Part shown: piece by piece, positions 54,023 through 63,144 of the stretch | How the letters are laid out: every line of letters begins with the position of its first letter | How positions within the stretch are numbered: the stretch's first letter is position 1 | Assembly: GCA_023451735.1 (NCBI GenBank) | Contig: JAEXYH010000053.1 | Location: 62,001-126,000 of the forward strand | Direction of reading: 5' to 3' | From: Pseudomonadota bacterium | GTDB taxonomy: Bacteria > Pseudomonadota > Alphaproteobacteria > Rhizobiales > Rhizobiaceae | DNA length: 64,000 nt | Position numbers and translations under genes: made by a program | The notes under the pieces: model-generated | Databases searched by the model: none | Seen by the model: the letters and a program-made list of their open reading frames with translations, nothing else | What the model was told of the DNA's origin: nothing

Positions 54023-54811
54023 ATGTCTGACAATTCTCGCAATAAATCCGACAATGTCGCTGCAGTCCTCAAAGTGTTCTCGGTGCTTGAGACGCTAGCA
54101 GAGGACGGCCGTTCCAGTCTTGGCGATATTGCCCAGAGAGCCATGACCTCGAAGGCGACGACTCATAGGCTGCTTCAGACCATGGTCGACCTCGGTTACG
54201 CCGAGCAAGAGGAGGAGACGGAGAAATACCGCCTCACGCTGAAGCTGTTCGGATTGGGCGCGCGCACCTTGCGTGGCCAGACGCATTTGCTGCAGGTCGC
54301 AGACCGGGCCATGGGCATGCTTTCGCGCGAAACTGGTGAATCGATCAATCTCGGCGTGATGGATGAACGCGAACAGCGCGTCGCCTATATCCACAAATAC
54401 GACAGTGCCTATAGCCTTTCGATGAATTCGCCACTCGGCAAACGTAACCCGCTGCACAGTACCTCGCTCGGCAAGGCACTTCTGGCTTTCCGCGACGAAA
54501 TCGAAATCGCCGAACGGTTGTCGAAGATGACATTCGAGAAGCTGGCACCCAAAACGATCACAGATGTGGAAACACTGCGTGAGCAACTGATCCGTATTCG
54601 CGAAGATGGTTACTCGGAGGAATTGGAGGAAAGCGAAGTCGGAGTACGCTGCATGGCAGTGCCGATCCGCGACCATCTGGGGAAATCGATCGCGGCGATC
54701 AGCATTTCGTTTCCGCTGCTCCGGTTCGATCCGGCGCGCAAGTCCACATATGTGCGGATACTTCTGGAGGCAGGCCAGATGGCTTCGAAAAGCCTCGGTT
54801 TTAGAGGCTAA
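54023..54811 (+). CDS. IclR-family transcriptional regulator (KdgR-like role)
   Basis: The 262-residue protein has an N-terminal winged helix (KSDNVAAVLKVFSVLETLAE, then TSKATTHRLLQTMVDLGYAE, residues 8-70) and an IclR effector domain (about 85-255) with GKRNPLHSTSLGKALLAF and the EEFGVRC-like segment EESEVGVRCMAVPI. The ATG at 54023 has GGAG 7 nt upstream; a TTG at 54011 is also in frame. Divergent placement makes it the probable regulator of the GH105-GH4-ABC operon. Confidence 0.92.
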   Translation: MSDNSRNKSDNVAAVLKVFSVLETLAEDGRSSLGDIAQRAMTSKATTHRLLQTMVDLGYAEQEEETEKYRLTLKLFGLGARTLRGQTHLLQVADRAMGMLSRETGESINLGVMDEREQRVAYIHKYDSAYSLSMNSPLGKRNPLHSTSLGKALLAFRDEIEIAERLSKMTFEKLAPKTITDVETLREQLIRIREDGYSEELEESEVGVRCMAVPIRDHLGKSIAAISISFPLLRFDPARKSTYVRILLEAGQMASKSLGFRG

Positions 54812-54899
54812 TCACGTCCCACCACAGCCTTGGAAAGAGCTTCGCGCGGATGATTTCGCATGGCCTGTCAGTGGTGACGGTCGGCTCTACGGGCTGCCT

Positions 54900-56132
54900 T
54901 CACGTCTCAGCCAAATCCATCAAACCGCGCGGCAGGTGGTTCATGCATTCCGCGCCGTTGGCCGTTACCACAAACTGGTCCTCGATCATCAATGCACCGA
55001 GGCCTTGACCATAAAATGGTGCTTCCAGTGCCACAACCATATCCGCTTCGATGATTTCTTGATTATCGGCGGAGAAGAATGGCCATTCCTCGATACCAAC
55101 ACTGCCGCCGACTGCGTGACCGAAATGGCCGCGATAATATTCACCAAAGCCGTCCCTGCGCATCGACTGAAGCATGGCCGCATGTACGGAACCGAAGAGA
55201 TTATCGGGCCGGATCTGTTCAAGCCCGGCATGGAATGCCGCCTCAAGTGCCTTGAACACATCAACAGCAAGCCCGGACGGCTGGCCGAAAGCATATGTTC
55301 TCGCCCCATCAGAAGAGTAACCGTCTACGAGCGTTCCGACATCCGCCTTGATAAGCGCGCCCGGCGTTACCAGTGCCGCCATGTCAGAAAGATCGGCACC
55401 CACCGATATGTAATCCCAGTGACCGCTGAGCGAGAAACCACCTTCAGCAGCGGCTGCTTGCGCACCAGCCTTCCATGTCGCGGAAAGCTCCGGCAAGGAC
55501 ACACCTGGCCTAATTGCCTGTGACATCATGGTCAGACCCGCTTCCGCAGCCTGGGAAGCTCGGCGCAAACGGTTGATTTCCAGCGGTGTCTTCACCGCTC
55601 GCAGCCGCCGCAGCACTGTCGAGCCATCCAGCCATTCGACCTGCGGCAACCTTCCCTTCAAAGCTTCAAAATCAGCGGCGGGTATGAATTCGAGATCGAC
55701 ACCGAGACGTGCATTCGAGAGCCCGCGTTCGTGAAGAAGGTCGCCGAGCAGACCGAAAACGACAGAGCGATCGAATGTTTCGGGCCGCGGTCCGCCAACA
55801 CCAGTGCGGCGATAGGCCTCATCAATCTGTTCAATGGTCTGCGCCCCGGCAATATCGAGCATGTCGATCCATATGCGGTGTGCGCGTATGTCGACATCAG
55901 GCGCGAGCCGCCCAACCGTTGTTGCTGCATGATCGCTAACGATGGCGGCGAGGCCCGCATCTGCCTGGGCGGGCACAAGGGCAACTGCCGCCCCTGCCCG
56001 CCCCCACATGGTTGCAACACCTGCAGGCGCCCCGATCGCATAGCGAAAGGCCTCTGGCTGAAAGAGAACAAGCGCATCGATCCCGGCCTCCTTCATCAGC
56101 CGACTTGCGCGTTTCCTGTCGATATCGCTCAT
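54900..56132 (-). CDS. M24-family metallopeptidase (Xaa-Pro dipeptidase/ectoine hydrolase-like)
   Basis: The 410-residue protein has a creatinase-type N-terminal domain (about residues 1-150) and a pita-bread catalytic domain. The dinuclear metal ligands are visible: Asp in KADVGTLVDGYSSDGART, His in GHFGHAVG, Glu in ALEAPFY and Glu in MIEDQFVV. It could be an Xaa-Pro dipeptidase or a relative acting on a small cyclic or amide compound, such as DoeA-type ectoine hydrolase. It is divergent from a dipeptide-type importer, which probably supplies the substrate, and convergent with the IclR gene. Confidence 0.9.
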   Translation of the reverse strand: MSDIDRKRASRLMKEAGIDALVLFQPEAFRYAIGAPAGVATMWGRAGAAVALVPAQADAGLAAIVSDHAATTVGRLAPDVDIRAHRIWIDMLDIAGAQTIEQIDEAYRRTGVGGPRPETFDRSVVFGLLGDLLHERGLSNARLGVDLEFIPAADFEALKGRLPQVEWLDGSTVLRRLRAVKTPLEINRLRRASQAAEAGLTMMSQAIRPGVSLPELSATWKAGAQAAAAEGGFSLSGHWDYISVGADLSDMAALVTPGALIKADVGTLVDGYSSDGARTYAFGQPSGLAVDVFKALEAAFHAGLEQIRPDNLFGSVHAAMLQSMRRDGFGEYYRGHFGHAVGGSVGIEEWPFFSADNQEIIEADMVVALEAPFYGQGLGALMIEDQFVVTANGAECMNHLPRGLMDLAET

Positions 56133-56347
56133 GGCTCATTCCAATCTCTGATCTTTGTCAAAGACTTAATCCGCCCGAAAGCGAAGTTCCAGCACTGGAA
56201 CAAAATTCTTCATCAGGCCTCAACGGAAGCAGCGCATTTCCTCATACTCTGTTTTTTCATCCTTGCCTCTCTTCCGATGTCGCACGACTAGACTATTCTC
56301 CGCAGCGTGAATAATGGCCGGCACGGCCAGTGAATTGGAGTTTGAAT

Positions 56348-57877
56348 ATGAGCGGTTTGACGACCCGTCTGGGCTCAACCCTGAACAACAAGCGGATTGC
56401 TACCCGCACAGCGATCGCAGCGGTGCTTTTGGGCACGCTGACGGCAGGATCTGCACAGACCGCCGATTTCGACGCGGACGCGACCATCAATATCGGGTCG
56501 CTCTACGAACCGCAGAATCTCGACAACACGGCGGGCGCCGGCCAAGGCATCAACGAAGCCTTTAACAACAACGTCTACGAGGGACTTTTCCGCCTCTCCG
56601 ACTCAGGCTCCGTGGAGCCGGTTCTGGCCAAGGATTTCAAGGTCAGCGACGATGGCCTTACCTCCACCTTAGCTCTGCAGCCTGGAGTAAAATTCCATTC
56701 CGGCGACCCGCTCACATCCAAGGATGTGAAGTTCTCGATCGAACGCGTCACCTCGGCGGAATCGAAAAGCTCGCGCAAGAACAGCCTGAAGCCGATCGCC
56801 GGTATCGAAACGCCCGATGATGCAACTGTCGTCATCAAGCTTTCGTCACGGTCCATCTCGCTTCCCTACAATCTAACCTATGTCTGGATCGTCAACGATA
56901 CCGCGACCAACCTGACTGCCGCAGAAGATGGAACCGGCCCCTATGAGCTGGCCGACTGGCGCCGCGGCTCATCGATTGCATTGACCCGCTTCGACGAATA
57001 TTGGGGCGAGAAGCCAAGCAATGGTGACGTGGTTTTCCAATATTTCACCGAAGCGACGGCACTAAACAACGCGCTGCTGACCGGCTCGGTTGATATCATT
57101 ACCTCTGTCCAGAGCCCGGACTCGCTTGCCCAGTTCAAGGACAATGCAGACTTCACGGTCGCGGAAGGTCAGTCCACCACCAAGCTTCTCCTGGCCTATA
57201 ACGACCGCGTCGCGCCATTCGACAATGTCAAGGTTCGCAAGGCGCTTGCCCGTGCGGTGGACGATGCAAAGCTGCTCAAGGCAGTATGGGGTGACTACGG
57301 GACGCTGATCGGTTCGATGGTCCCGCCAACCGATCCTTGGTTCGTCGACCTTACCAAGACGGATGCCTATGACATCGAAAGCGCCAAGGCGCTTCTTGCA
57401 GAAGCTGGTTATCCGGATGGCTTCTCCTTCACCATCGATACCCCGAATTACGATCCGCATCCGATCGCCGCACAGTTCCTGCAGACGGAGCTTGCCAAAA
57501 TCGGCGTGAAGGTGAACATCAACGTGATCACCGCAAACGAGTGGTATTCGAAAATCTACAAGGCGCATGATTTCCAGGCGACCTTGCAGGAGCATGTGAA
57601 CCACCGCGACATCGTCTTCTACGGTAATCCTGACTTCTATTGGGGGTACAACAACCCGAAGGTTGTTGATCTGATCAAGCAGGCTGAAGCCAGCGCCACG
57701 ACCGACGAGCAGACCGCAAAGCTGAAGGAAGCCAACACGATCATTGCCGAGGATGCGGCCAGCAATTGGCTCTATCTTTATCCGCAGATCGTGGTCTCGA
57801 CCAAGGCGGTCACCGGCTATCCGCTTAATGGGCTGAACGCACAGTTCTTCGCAGGCGACATCAAGAAAGCCGATTGA
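56348..57877 (+). CDS. ABC transporter periplasmic binding protein (family 5, dipeptide/oligopeptide type)
   Basis: This 509-residue family 5 binding protein has an extended leader with a hydrophobic core (RIATRTAIAAVLLGTLTAG, cleaved near AQTA). The mature protein has the family pattern INIGSLYEPQNLDNT, VYEGLFRLSDSGSVEPVLAK and VKFHSGDPLTSKDVKFSIER. The ATG at 56348 has GGAG 7 nt upstream. Its 215-bp upstream region is shared with the M24 peptidase gene. A strong hairpin separates it from the permease genes. Confidence 0.93.
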   Translation: MSGLTTRLGSTLNNKRIATRTAIAAVLLGTLTAGSAQTADFDADATINIGSLYEPQNLDNTAGAGQGINEAFNNNVYEGLFRLSDSGSVEPVLAKDFKVSDDGLTSTLALQPGVKFHSGDPLTSKDVKFSIERVTSAESKSSRKNSLKPIAGIETPDDATVVIKLSSRSISLPYNLTYVWIVNDTATNLTAAEDGTGPYELADWRRGSSIALTRFDEYWGEKPSNGDVVFQYFTEATALNNALLTGSVDIITSVQSPDSLAQFKDNADFTVAEGQSTTKLLLAYNDRVAPFDNVKVRKALARAVDDAKLLKAVWGDYGTLIGSMVPPTDPWFVDLTKTDAYDIESAKALLAEAGYPDGFSFTIDTPNYDPHPIAAQFLQTELAKIGVKVNINVITANEWYSKIYKAHDFQATLQEHVNHRDIVFYGNPDFYWGYNNPKVVDLIKQAEASATTDEQTAKLKEANTIIAEDAASNWLYLYPQIVVSTKAVTGYPLNGLNAQFFAGDIKKAD

Positions 57878-57922
57878 TCGCATCTTGCTCTCGGCAAATC
57901 GATAATCTGCGTTATAAGGCTG

Positions 57923-57950
57923 GCCGCCCGGTTTCTCCGGGCGGCTTTCC
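57923..57950 (+). terminator. Hairpin between binding-protein and permease genes (partial terminator)
   Basis: GCCGCCCGG (57923-57931) pairs perfectly with CCGGGCGGC (57937-57945) around TTTCT, followed by TTTCC. It starts 45 nt after the binding-protein stop and ends 9 nt before the permease start. The short T run suggests attenuation that lowers expression of downstream membrane genes. Confidence 0.7.
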
Positions 57951-57958
57951 CACGAAAG

Positions 57959-58936
57959 GTGCCGGTCATTCTTTCCTATCTGTTTCGCCGTCTGGTCATT
58001 CTTCTCATATCCATTCTGATCGCGGCCGCCGTGCTGTTTTTGCTGCTGCGCCTTTTGCCCGGTGACCCCGCCAATGCTCTGGTCTCCGTTGGTGCCGATC
58101 CCGAGCAGATCGAGGCGGCGCGCCGCCAGGTCGGTTCAGACCTGCCGCTTTCCGAACAGTTTTTCCGCTTCGTTTCCAGTCTCGCCCGCTTCGATCTAGG
58201 CACGTCCTTCATCAGCCATACGCCTGTCCTGCCGGAGATAGGCAAACGGTTGGCCATTACTGTGCCGCTGACCCTCATGGCGTTTGTACTGGCCATTGTG
58301 ATCGCATTGCCGCTCGGTATCATTGCGGCGGTCAAGTCAAACCGCTGGTACGGCTCGATGATATCGGTGGTATCACAGCTCGGCATCGCCGTTCCGGTCT
58401 TCTGGATCGGCATCCTTCTCGTCACCGTCTTTGCGGTCAATCTGAGGCTCTTCCCTTCGGGCGGCTTTCCGCCACGTGGTTGGTTGCGGGCGGAAGCCGC
58501 CTTCGACTCGCTGATCCTTCCGGTCATCACCATTGCCATCGTCATGTCGGCATCACTGATCCGCTATGTACGCTCGGCTACGCAGGACGTGCTCGGCAGC
58601 GATTATTTGCGTACCGCCCGCGCACTTGGCGCGAGTTTTACCGGGGCAATGATCCGCCACGGTATCCGCAATGCCTCAGTGCCGGTCATTTCCATCCTTG
58701 GTATCGAACTTGCTTCCACCTTGCTTGGCGCAGTTGTGGTCGAACGCGTCTTTTCGCTCCCTGGTCTCGGCTCGATGCTGCTTCTGGGCATAGAGCAGCG
58801 CGACTATCCCAACGTGCAAGGCGTGTTGTTCGTCTCGACGCTTCTGGTCCTGCTCGTGGGTTTTTTCGCCGATCTGGCACAGCGGCTGATCGATCCGCGC
58901 CTGAGAGACCGTAACGGCGGTGGAGCAGGAAGATGA
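57959..58936 (+). CDS. Dipeptide/oligopeptide ABC permease (DppB type)
   Basis: This 325-residue permease has a first helix at residues 8-30, the GDPANAL segment that follows it, five more helices after about residue 100 and the EAA loop ARALGASFTGAMIRHGIRNA near residues 219-238. GTG at 57959 is the best available start, although the hairpin leaves only AAAG before it. It overlaps the next permease by ATGA. Confidence 0.92.
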   Translation: MPVILSYLFRRLVILLISILIAAAVLFLLLRLLPGDPANALVSVGADPEQIEAARRQVGSDLPLSEQFFRFVSSLARFDLGTSFISHTPVLPEIGKRLAITVPLTLMAFVLAIVIALPLGIIAAVKSNRWYGSMISVVSQLGIAVPVFWIGILLVTVFAVNLRLFPSGGFPPRGWLRAEAAFDSLILPVITIAIVMSASLIRYVRSATQDVLGSDYLRTARALGASFTGAMIRHGIRNASVPVISILGIELASTLLGAVVVERVFSLPGLGSMLLLGIEQRDYPNVQGVLFVSTLLVLLVGFFADLAQRLIDPRLRDRNGGGAGR

Positions 58937-59790
58937 GCGACACAACGACCATCATGGTATCGGCGCAAGACAGAAAACGTCGTTCGTGGACATTCACGAT
59001 CGGAGCGGCCATCGTGGGCCTGCATATCCTGATTGGCCTCATGACGCTGGTCTGGACACCATTCGATCCGCCAGCCATGTCGGGTGGGCGGTTGGAGGGA
59101 GCGTCTTTCACCCATCTTGCCGGGACCGACAGGTTGGGTCGCGATCTGTTCTCGCTGATCATGATCGGCTCTCGCATCGCATTGATCGTCGGCTCGGGCG
59201 CGGTCGTCATCGGTGGATTGATCGGCGTCACGATCGGTTTACTGGCAGCCTTCGCCTCCAAGACACCGGACGATGTCCTTTCCGCAGGTCTTGATATTCT
59301 GATCGCCTTTCCAACTCTGCTGCTTGCCATGCTGATCGTCGCGGCAAGCGACGGCGCAAGCCTTGAGACTGCGATCGTCGCGATTGGCGTTGCAAATTCT
59401 GCCATCGTAGCGCGGCTCACACGTATTCTCACCAAGCGCGTGCTTTCAATGGATTACATCACAGCCGCGCGCATCTCCGGCACGTCATGGATAGGAGTGG
59501 TATGGATCCATATTCTCCCCAACATATGGCCGACGCTCCTCGTTAATCTGGCACTTCAGTTCGGCCTTGCCGTGATTGCCGAAGCGTCCCTTTCCTATCT
59601 CGGCCTGGGCGCACCGCCACCGAACGCTTCATGGGGACGACTGCTGCAGGAAGCCCAGGGAACCGTTTACAGCGCTCCACTTGGGGCAATCGCGCCCGGT
59701 ATTGCGCTTGTCTCATTGGTGATCGGCATCAACCTTCTCGCCGACGGTCTGCGCGATCTTGCTGACCCAACCCGCAGGAGCCGCCGATGA
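58933..59790 (+). CDS. Dipeptide/oligopeptide ABC permease (DppC type)
   Basis: This 285-residue partner permease has the LAGTDRLGRDLFSLIMIGSR segment near residues 63-82, the EAA loop ARISGTSWIGVVWIHILPNI and the C-terminal EASLSYLGLGAPPPNASWG, all hallmarks of DppC proteins. It overlaps both neighbours by ATGA. Confidence 0.94.
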   Translation: MSDTTTIMVSAQDRKRRSWTFTIGAAIVGLHILIGLMTLVWTPFDPPAMSGGRLEGASFTHLAGTDRLGRDLFSLIMIGSRIALIVGSGAVVIGGLIGVTIGLLAAFASKTPDDVLSAGLDILIAFPTLLLAMLIVAASDGASLETAIVAIGVANSAIVARLTRILTKRVLSMDYITAARISGTSWIGVVWIHILPNIWPTLLVNLALQFGLAVIAEASLSYLGLGAPPPNASWGRLLQEAQGTVYSAPLGAIAPGIALVSLVIGINLLADGLRDLADPTRRSRR

Positions 59791-60596
59791 CGTCCCTACT
59801 CGAGATCGACAATCTTGTGATCCATGCCGGCAGAAAGTCCTTGGTTACCGACCTGTCGTTTTCTATTTTCGCCGGAGAACGCCTCGGCCTTATCGGAGAA
59901 TCCGGCTCCGGCAAGTCGCTGACCGCGCTTGCTGCAATCGGTCTGCTGCCAGATGCGCTGAAGGCATCCGGTTCGGTTCTGCTCGACGGCCAACAGGTAA
60001 TTGGTGCGCGCGACCGTGATCTCGTGCCTCTACGCGGCACGGCCGCTGCCGTCGTGTTTCAGGAGCCGCTGACCGCACTTGACCCATTGGTGAAAATCGG
60101 CCGGCAGGTCGGCGAGGCCGTAAAACGCCGCGCAAAGCGCGACAGACGCACGACGGATAAGGAAAGCACTGCCAAAGAGGTGCTGGCACTACTCGATCAG
60201 GTCGCACTTCCGGAACCGCAACGCATCATCGATGCCTGGCCGCACGAAGTTTCCGGCGGACAGCGGCAGCGTGCCGCGATCGCCATGGCACTGGCATGCA
60301 AACCCAAGCTGCTGATTGCCGACGAGCCCACCACGGCGCTGGATGTAACCACTCAGGCGGAAATCCTTGCGCTGCTGGCGGATCTCGTTCGGGAGCGAGA
60401 CATGGCATTGCTTTTCATCAGCCACGATCTGCCGGTCGTCGCCGGAGCTGTGGATCGCGTAGTGGTTATGCAGCATGGCCGTATCGTTGAAAGCGGCTCG
60501 GTTTCCGATGTTTTCAGGCAACCAAGCCATCCTTATACGCAAAGTCTTGTCGCGGCGGCACGTGCCTTCGACGAGGCTCTGGAGATCGCCAAGTGA
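59787..60596 (+). CDS. Dipeptide ABC ATP-binding protein (DppD type, short)
   Basis: This 269-residue ATPase has Walker [10 protein letters not shown] (about residues 36-44), [13 protein letters not shown], the signature [28 protein letters not shown] and the H-loop [10 protein letters not shown]. It ends soon after [11 protein letters not shown], so it lacks the usual C-terminal extension of 320-330-residue DppD proteins. It overlaps the next gene as GTGA. Confidence 0.93.
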   Translation: MTSLLEIDNLVIHAGRKSLVTDLSFSIFAGERLGLIGESGSGKSLTALAAIGLLPDALKASGSVLLDGQQVIGARDRDLVPLRGTAAAVVFQEPLTALDPLVKIGRQVGEAVKRRAKRDRRTTDKESTAKEVLALLDQVALPEPQRIIDAWPHEVSGGQRQRAAIAMALACKPKLLIADEPTTALDVTTQAEILALLADLVRERDMALLFISHDLPVVAGAVDRVVVMQHGRIVESGSVSDVFRQPSHPYTQSLVAAARAFDEALEIAK

Positions 60597-61339
60597 GCCT
60601 CATCGACGTACGGAATGTATCGTTTTCCTATACGCGGCACCGCAACACACTGCACGACATAAACCTGACGCTGGAAAGAGGCCACAATCTCGGTATCATC
60701 GGTGAATCCGGTTCCGGCAAGACAGCGCTGCTGCGCATTTTGCTCGGCCTCAATCAACCCGCGGGCGGAGAAGTCAGCTTCGAAGACAGGCCGCTCGATC
60801 TAAAGAACCGCGAATTCATGCGCCGCTTCCGTTGCGGGGTACAGGCTGTTTTCCAGGATCCCTATTCCTCGCTCGATCCGCGCCAGCGGGTATTCGATAT
60901 CATTGCCGAACCTCTTCGTTCGCTGGGCATCGAAGGTGACAGAAAGGCCGCTGTCATGCAGGCATTGTCCTCGGTCGGACTGACCGCCGATGCGGCCGAG
61001 CGCTATCCCCATGAATTCTCGGGCGGCCAGAGGCAACGGATCGCCATTGCCCGCGCCATCGTCTCCAAGCCGGATGTGATCCTTGCAGACGAAGTGGTAA
61101 GCGCGCTGGATCTTTCCACGCGGATCCGTATCGTCGAGCTTTTGAAGGACCTGTCCCAGACGACAACCTTCGTGCTGGTCTCGCATGATCTGAGCCTTGT
61201 ATCGTCGCTTTGCGAAGACGTGATCATTCTGGAGCGCGGCCACATCGTCGAGAGCGGAAAAACACAAGATGTCCTGACAAATCCCAGCCACGGCTACACG
61301 CGTACCCTTTTAGCCAGTATCCCTCGTATGCCGGGTTAG
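60593..61339 (+). CDS. Dipeptide ABC ATP-binding protein (DppF type)
   Basis: This 248-residue second ATPase has Walker [10 protein letters not shown] (about 37-45), [13 protein letters not shown], the signature [28 protein letters not shown] (Val-Val in place of the usual Pro-Thr or Pro-Val) and [11 protein letters not shown]. It starts at GTG 60593, overlapping the DppD stop. Like its partner it lacks the long C-terminal extension. It is convergent with nnrR, 35 nt apart. Confidence 0.93.
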   Translation: MSLIDVRNVSFSYTRHRNTLHDINLTLERGHNLGIIGESGSGKTALLRILLGLNQPAGGEVSFEDRPLDLKNREFMRRFRCGVQAVFQDPYSSLDPRQRVFDIIAEPLRSLGIEGDRKAAVMQALSSVGLTADAAERYPHEFSGGQRQRIAIARAIVSKPDVILADEVVSALDLSTRIRIVELLKDLSQTTTFVLVSHDLSLVSSLCEDVIILERGHIVESGKTQDVLTNPSHGYTRTLLASIPRMPG

Positions 61340-61374
61340 GAAAACTCGGCATGCATCATCTCACTCAAGACTCG

Positions 61375-62046
61375 CTATTGCGACGTAACACCTTGGCGTT
61401 TCCGAAATTCGCCACTGGCTATAGATTCGAGCCCTGAAATATCTTTGACGAAGAGCTTTTGCCGTCCACCTTGGACGAACCCCAACTGCTCCCAGGCACT
61501 AAGAATACGCGATACCGTATGAAGGGTGGTACCGGTCATTTCCGCTATATCCTGTCGGGAGATGAGGAAGTCGATACGGATGCCATCCTTCTCCTGTTTC
61601 CCCGCCTTCTTGGCAAGGCGAAGAACCGTGTGAGCAACGCGTCGCTCCACTTCTTCGGTCGACATTTCGCGGATGCGCACATGCGCTTCTTCCAGTCTCT
61701 CGCCAATCGTCTGCATGGCCGTCACGGCAAGACGCGGATTGTGCTCCACGAAACTCGGCCAAAGTTCCGTTGGCCAGGACAAGGTTACACTTTCAGCCAC
61801 CGCGGTGGCCGTGCCGGGATAATCCATACGCTGCAGCGCCTTGGCGAAACCAAACAAATCACCTGGATGCGCGACCCTTACAATGATCTGCTGGCCGTCT
61901 TCCGTTACCTGGGTCACTTTCAGGCGCCCATGCAAAAGCAGATAGAAGCTGCTGGCGGTCCCACCTTGCTCAAAAACCGCCTCGCCTTGAGCAAAGCGCC
62001 GGGCGGATGCGTACTGCAACAGGCGATCCAGTTCCTCATCCGGCAT
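61375..62046 (-). CDS. nnrR: Crp/Fnr-family regulator, probable NnrR
   Basis: NnrR-type regulators activate nitrite and NO reductase genes in response to NO. The visible 223 residues have a cyclic-nucleotide-type sensor barrel (FAQGEAVFEQGGTASSFYLL), a long dimer helix and an HTH (SRQDIAEMTGTTLHTVSRIL). The protein has no cysteine, so an Fnr-type iron-sulphur cluster is excluded, as in NnrR/DNR proteins. It lies downstream of nirK-nirV on the same strand. The first ATG is at 62046, but family-like sequence (SLIRSISLFDL) continues upstream of it without an ATG, GTG or TTG in frame, so the true start is uncertain. Confidence 0.85.
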   Translation of the reverse strand: MPDEELDRLLQYASARRFAQGEAVFEQGGTASSFYLLLHGRLKVTQVTEDGQQIIVRVAHPGDLFGFAKALQRMDYPGTATAVAESVTLSWPTELWPSFVEHNPRLAVTAMQTIGERLEEAHVRIREMSTEEVERRVAHTVLRLAKKAGKQEKDGIRIDFLISRQDIAEMTGTTLHTVSRILSAWEQLGFVQGGRQKLFVKDISGLESIASGEFRKRQGVTSQ

Positions 62047-62184
62047 CAGGTCGAAAAGCGAAATAGAGCGAATAAGCGAACGATCGATTTCAAGGCGGCT
62101 TGTTCCTCGGTTCGAAGCCAGTCAGGTCGGTTGCTAACGGATACGCAGCCTGCTTCCCTCCCTGAGGAATCGGGCTAAGCCACG

Positions 62185-63063
62185 CTACATCGACCGGCCC
62201 GAAATGGCAAAAAGCAGTGGTGCATACCACCGCTTGTCCCGCACGAGGCGAAAGCCAACATTATCGGGTGGCGCGCCGACAGAACAACCGCCACCTTTTG
62301 GTTCACGAATGAATGAGCTCAACGGCACGCTATGTTTGCCGGCTGCGATATAGATACCGCAGCTCTCGGCTTCGGAGATCGGCCTCGAGTACCTGTCCAG
62401 CGTGACCCTGCGCAGACAGGTTGACGTCCACTCCCAGATATTTCCTCCGAAATCGGCAAGGCCGTGCTCGTTTTCACCGAAACTTCCATAGGGCTGAGGA
62501 TAAGGAAGACGGGCGGCTTTCCGAGCGGTCTCGCGCTCGTAGTCCGCTAGCCAACGCAGTGCAGGATTCTTGCTGTCGGGATCGATGCCAAGCGCATCAT
62601 CCGGATATTTAGAGCCTGCCGCGAACGCTAGTTCCTCGATCTTCGGCAATCGCCAAACCTCCCCCGTCCTGTCCGAAAGCCAGCGGGCATAGGCAACCGC
62701 ATCATCGAGACTCACACCTGTCGCAGGCAAATCCACGCGTGATGATGTCGATATATCGCGGCGAGCACAGAACCGCTCAATAGCACATTGATCGTAGCTC
62801 TCGGAACTCACCTGATATTTCATGATTTCCAGCGACTGCCGGAGAGTTTCAGTCATCGGCCCGTCGACGGCGAGGCCGTTGCGAAAGAACTCTCCGCTTT
62901 CGCGATACTCCACGCGCGCCGCAGGGATGCTGATGGTTTCGGGAACCCGGCTGCCGGTCCCTCGCAAGGGAAGCAATCCGGATTGAAAGCCAATTGCGCC
63001 CGTCAAGCCGACAACAATCGCGCAGGGAAGAGCAATCGACGAAAACGCATTGGGAAACCTCAT
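62185..63063 (-). CDS. nirV: NirV, formylglycine-generating-enzyme-fold protein of nitrite reductase operon
   Basis: NirV accompanies NirK in many denitrifying rhizobia and may help maturation; its biochemical role is not established. The 292-residue product has an N-terminal membrane anchor or signal (residues 8-26) and an FGE/SUMF1-type domain: VSLDDAVAYARWLSDRTGEV, WRLPKIEELAFAAGSKYP, HGLADFGGNIWEWTS and the final NVGFRLVRDKRW. It follows nirK by 81 nt on the same strand. A sulfatase-modifying function is unlikely in this setting. Confidence 0.9.
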   Translation of the reverse strand: MRFPNAFSSIALPCAIVVGLTGAIGFQSGLLPLRGTGSRVPETISIPAARVEYRESGEFFRNGLAVDGPMTETLRQSLEIMKYQVSSESYDQCAIERFCARRDISTSSRVDLPATGVSLDDAVAYARWLSDRTGEVWRLPKIEELAFAAGSKYPDDALGIDPDSKNPALRWLADYERETARKAARLPYPQPYGSFGENEHGLADFGGNIWEWTSTCLRRVTLDRYSRPISEAESCGIYIAAGKHSVPLSSFIREPKGGGCSVGAPPDNVGFRLVRDKRWYAPLLFAISGRSM

Positions 63064-63144
63064 AGGATCCTCCGATCCTTCCGACCTCCTCAGGCCGGCA
63101 CGGAGATGCGGCTCGGCGCCCGATCCGAGGCCGAGCCGACATCG

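Noticed and set aside
61328..61352. ATGCCG/CGGCAT hairpin at the end of the DppF-type gene
   Set aside because: The stem is only six perfect pairs, partly inside the coding region and without a T-run; too weak to call a terminator.
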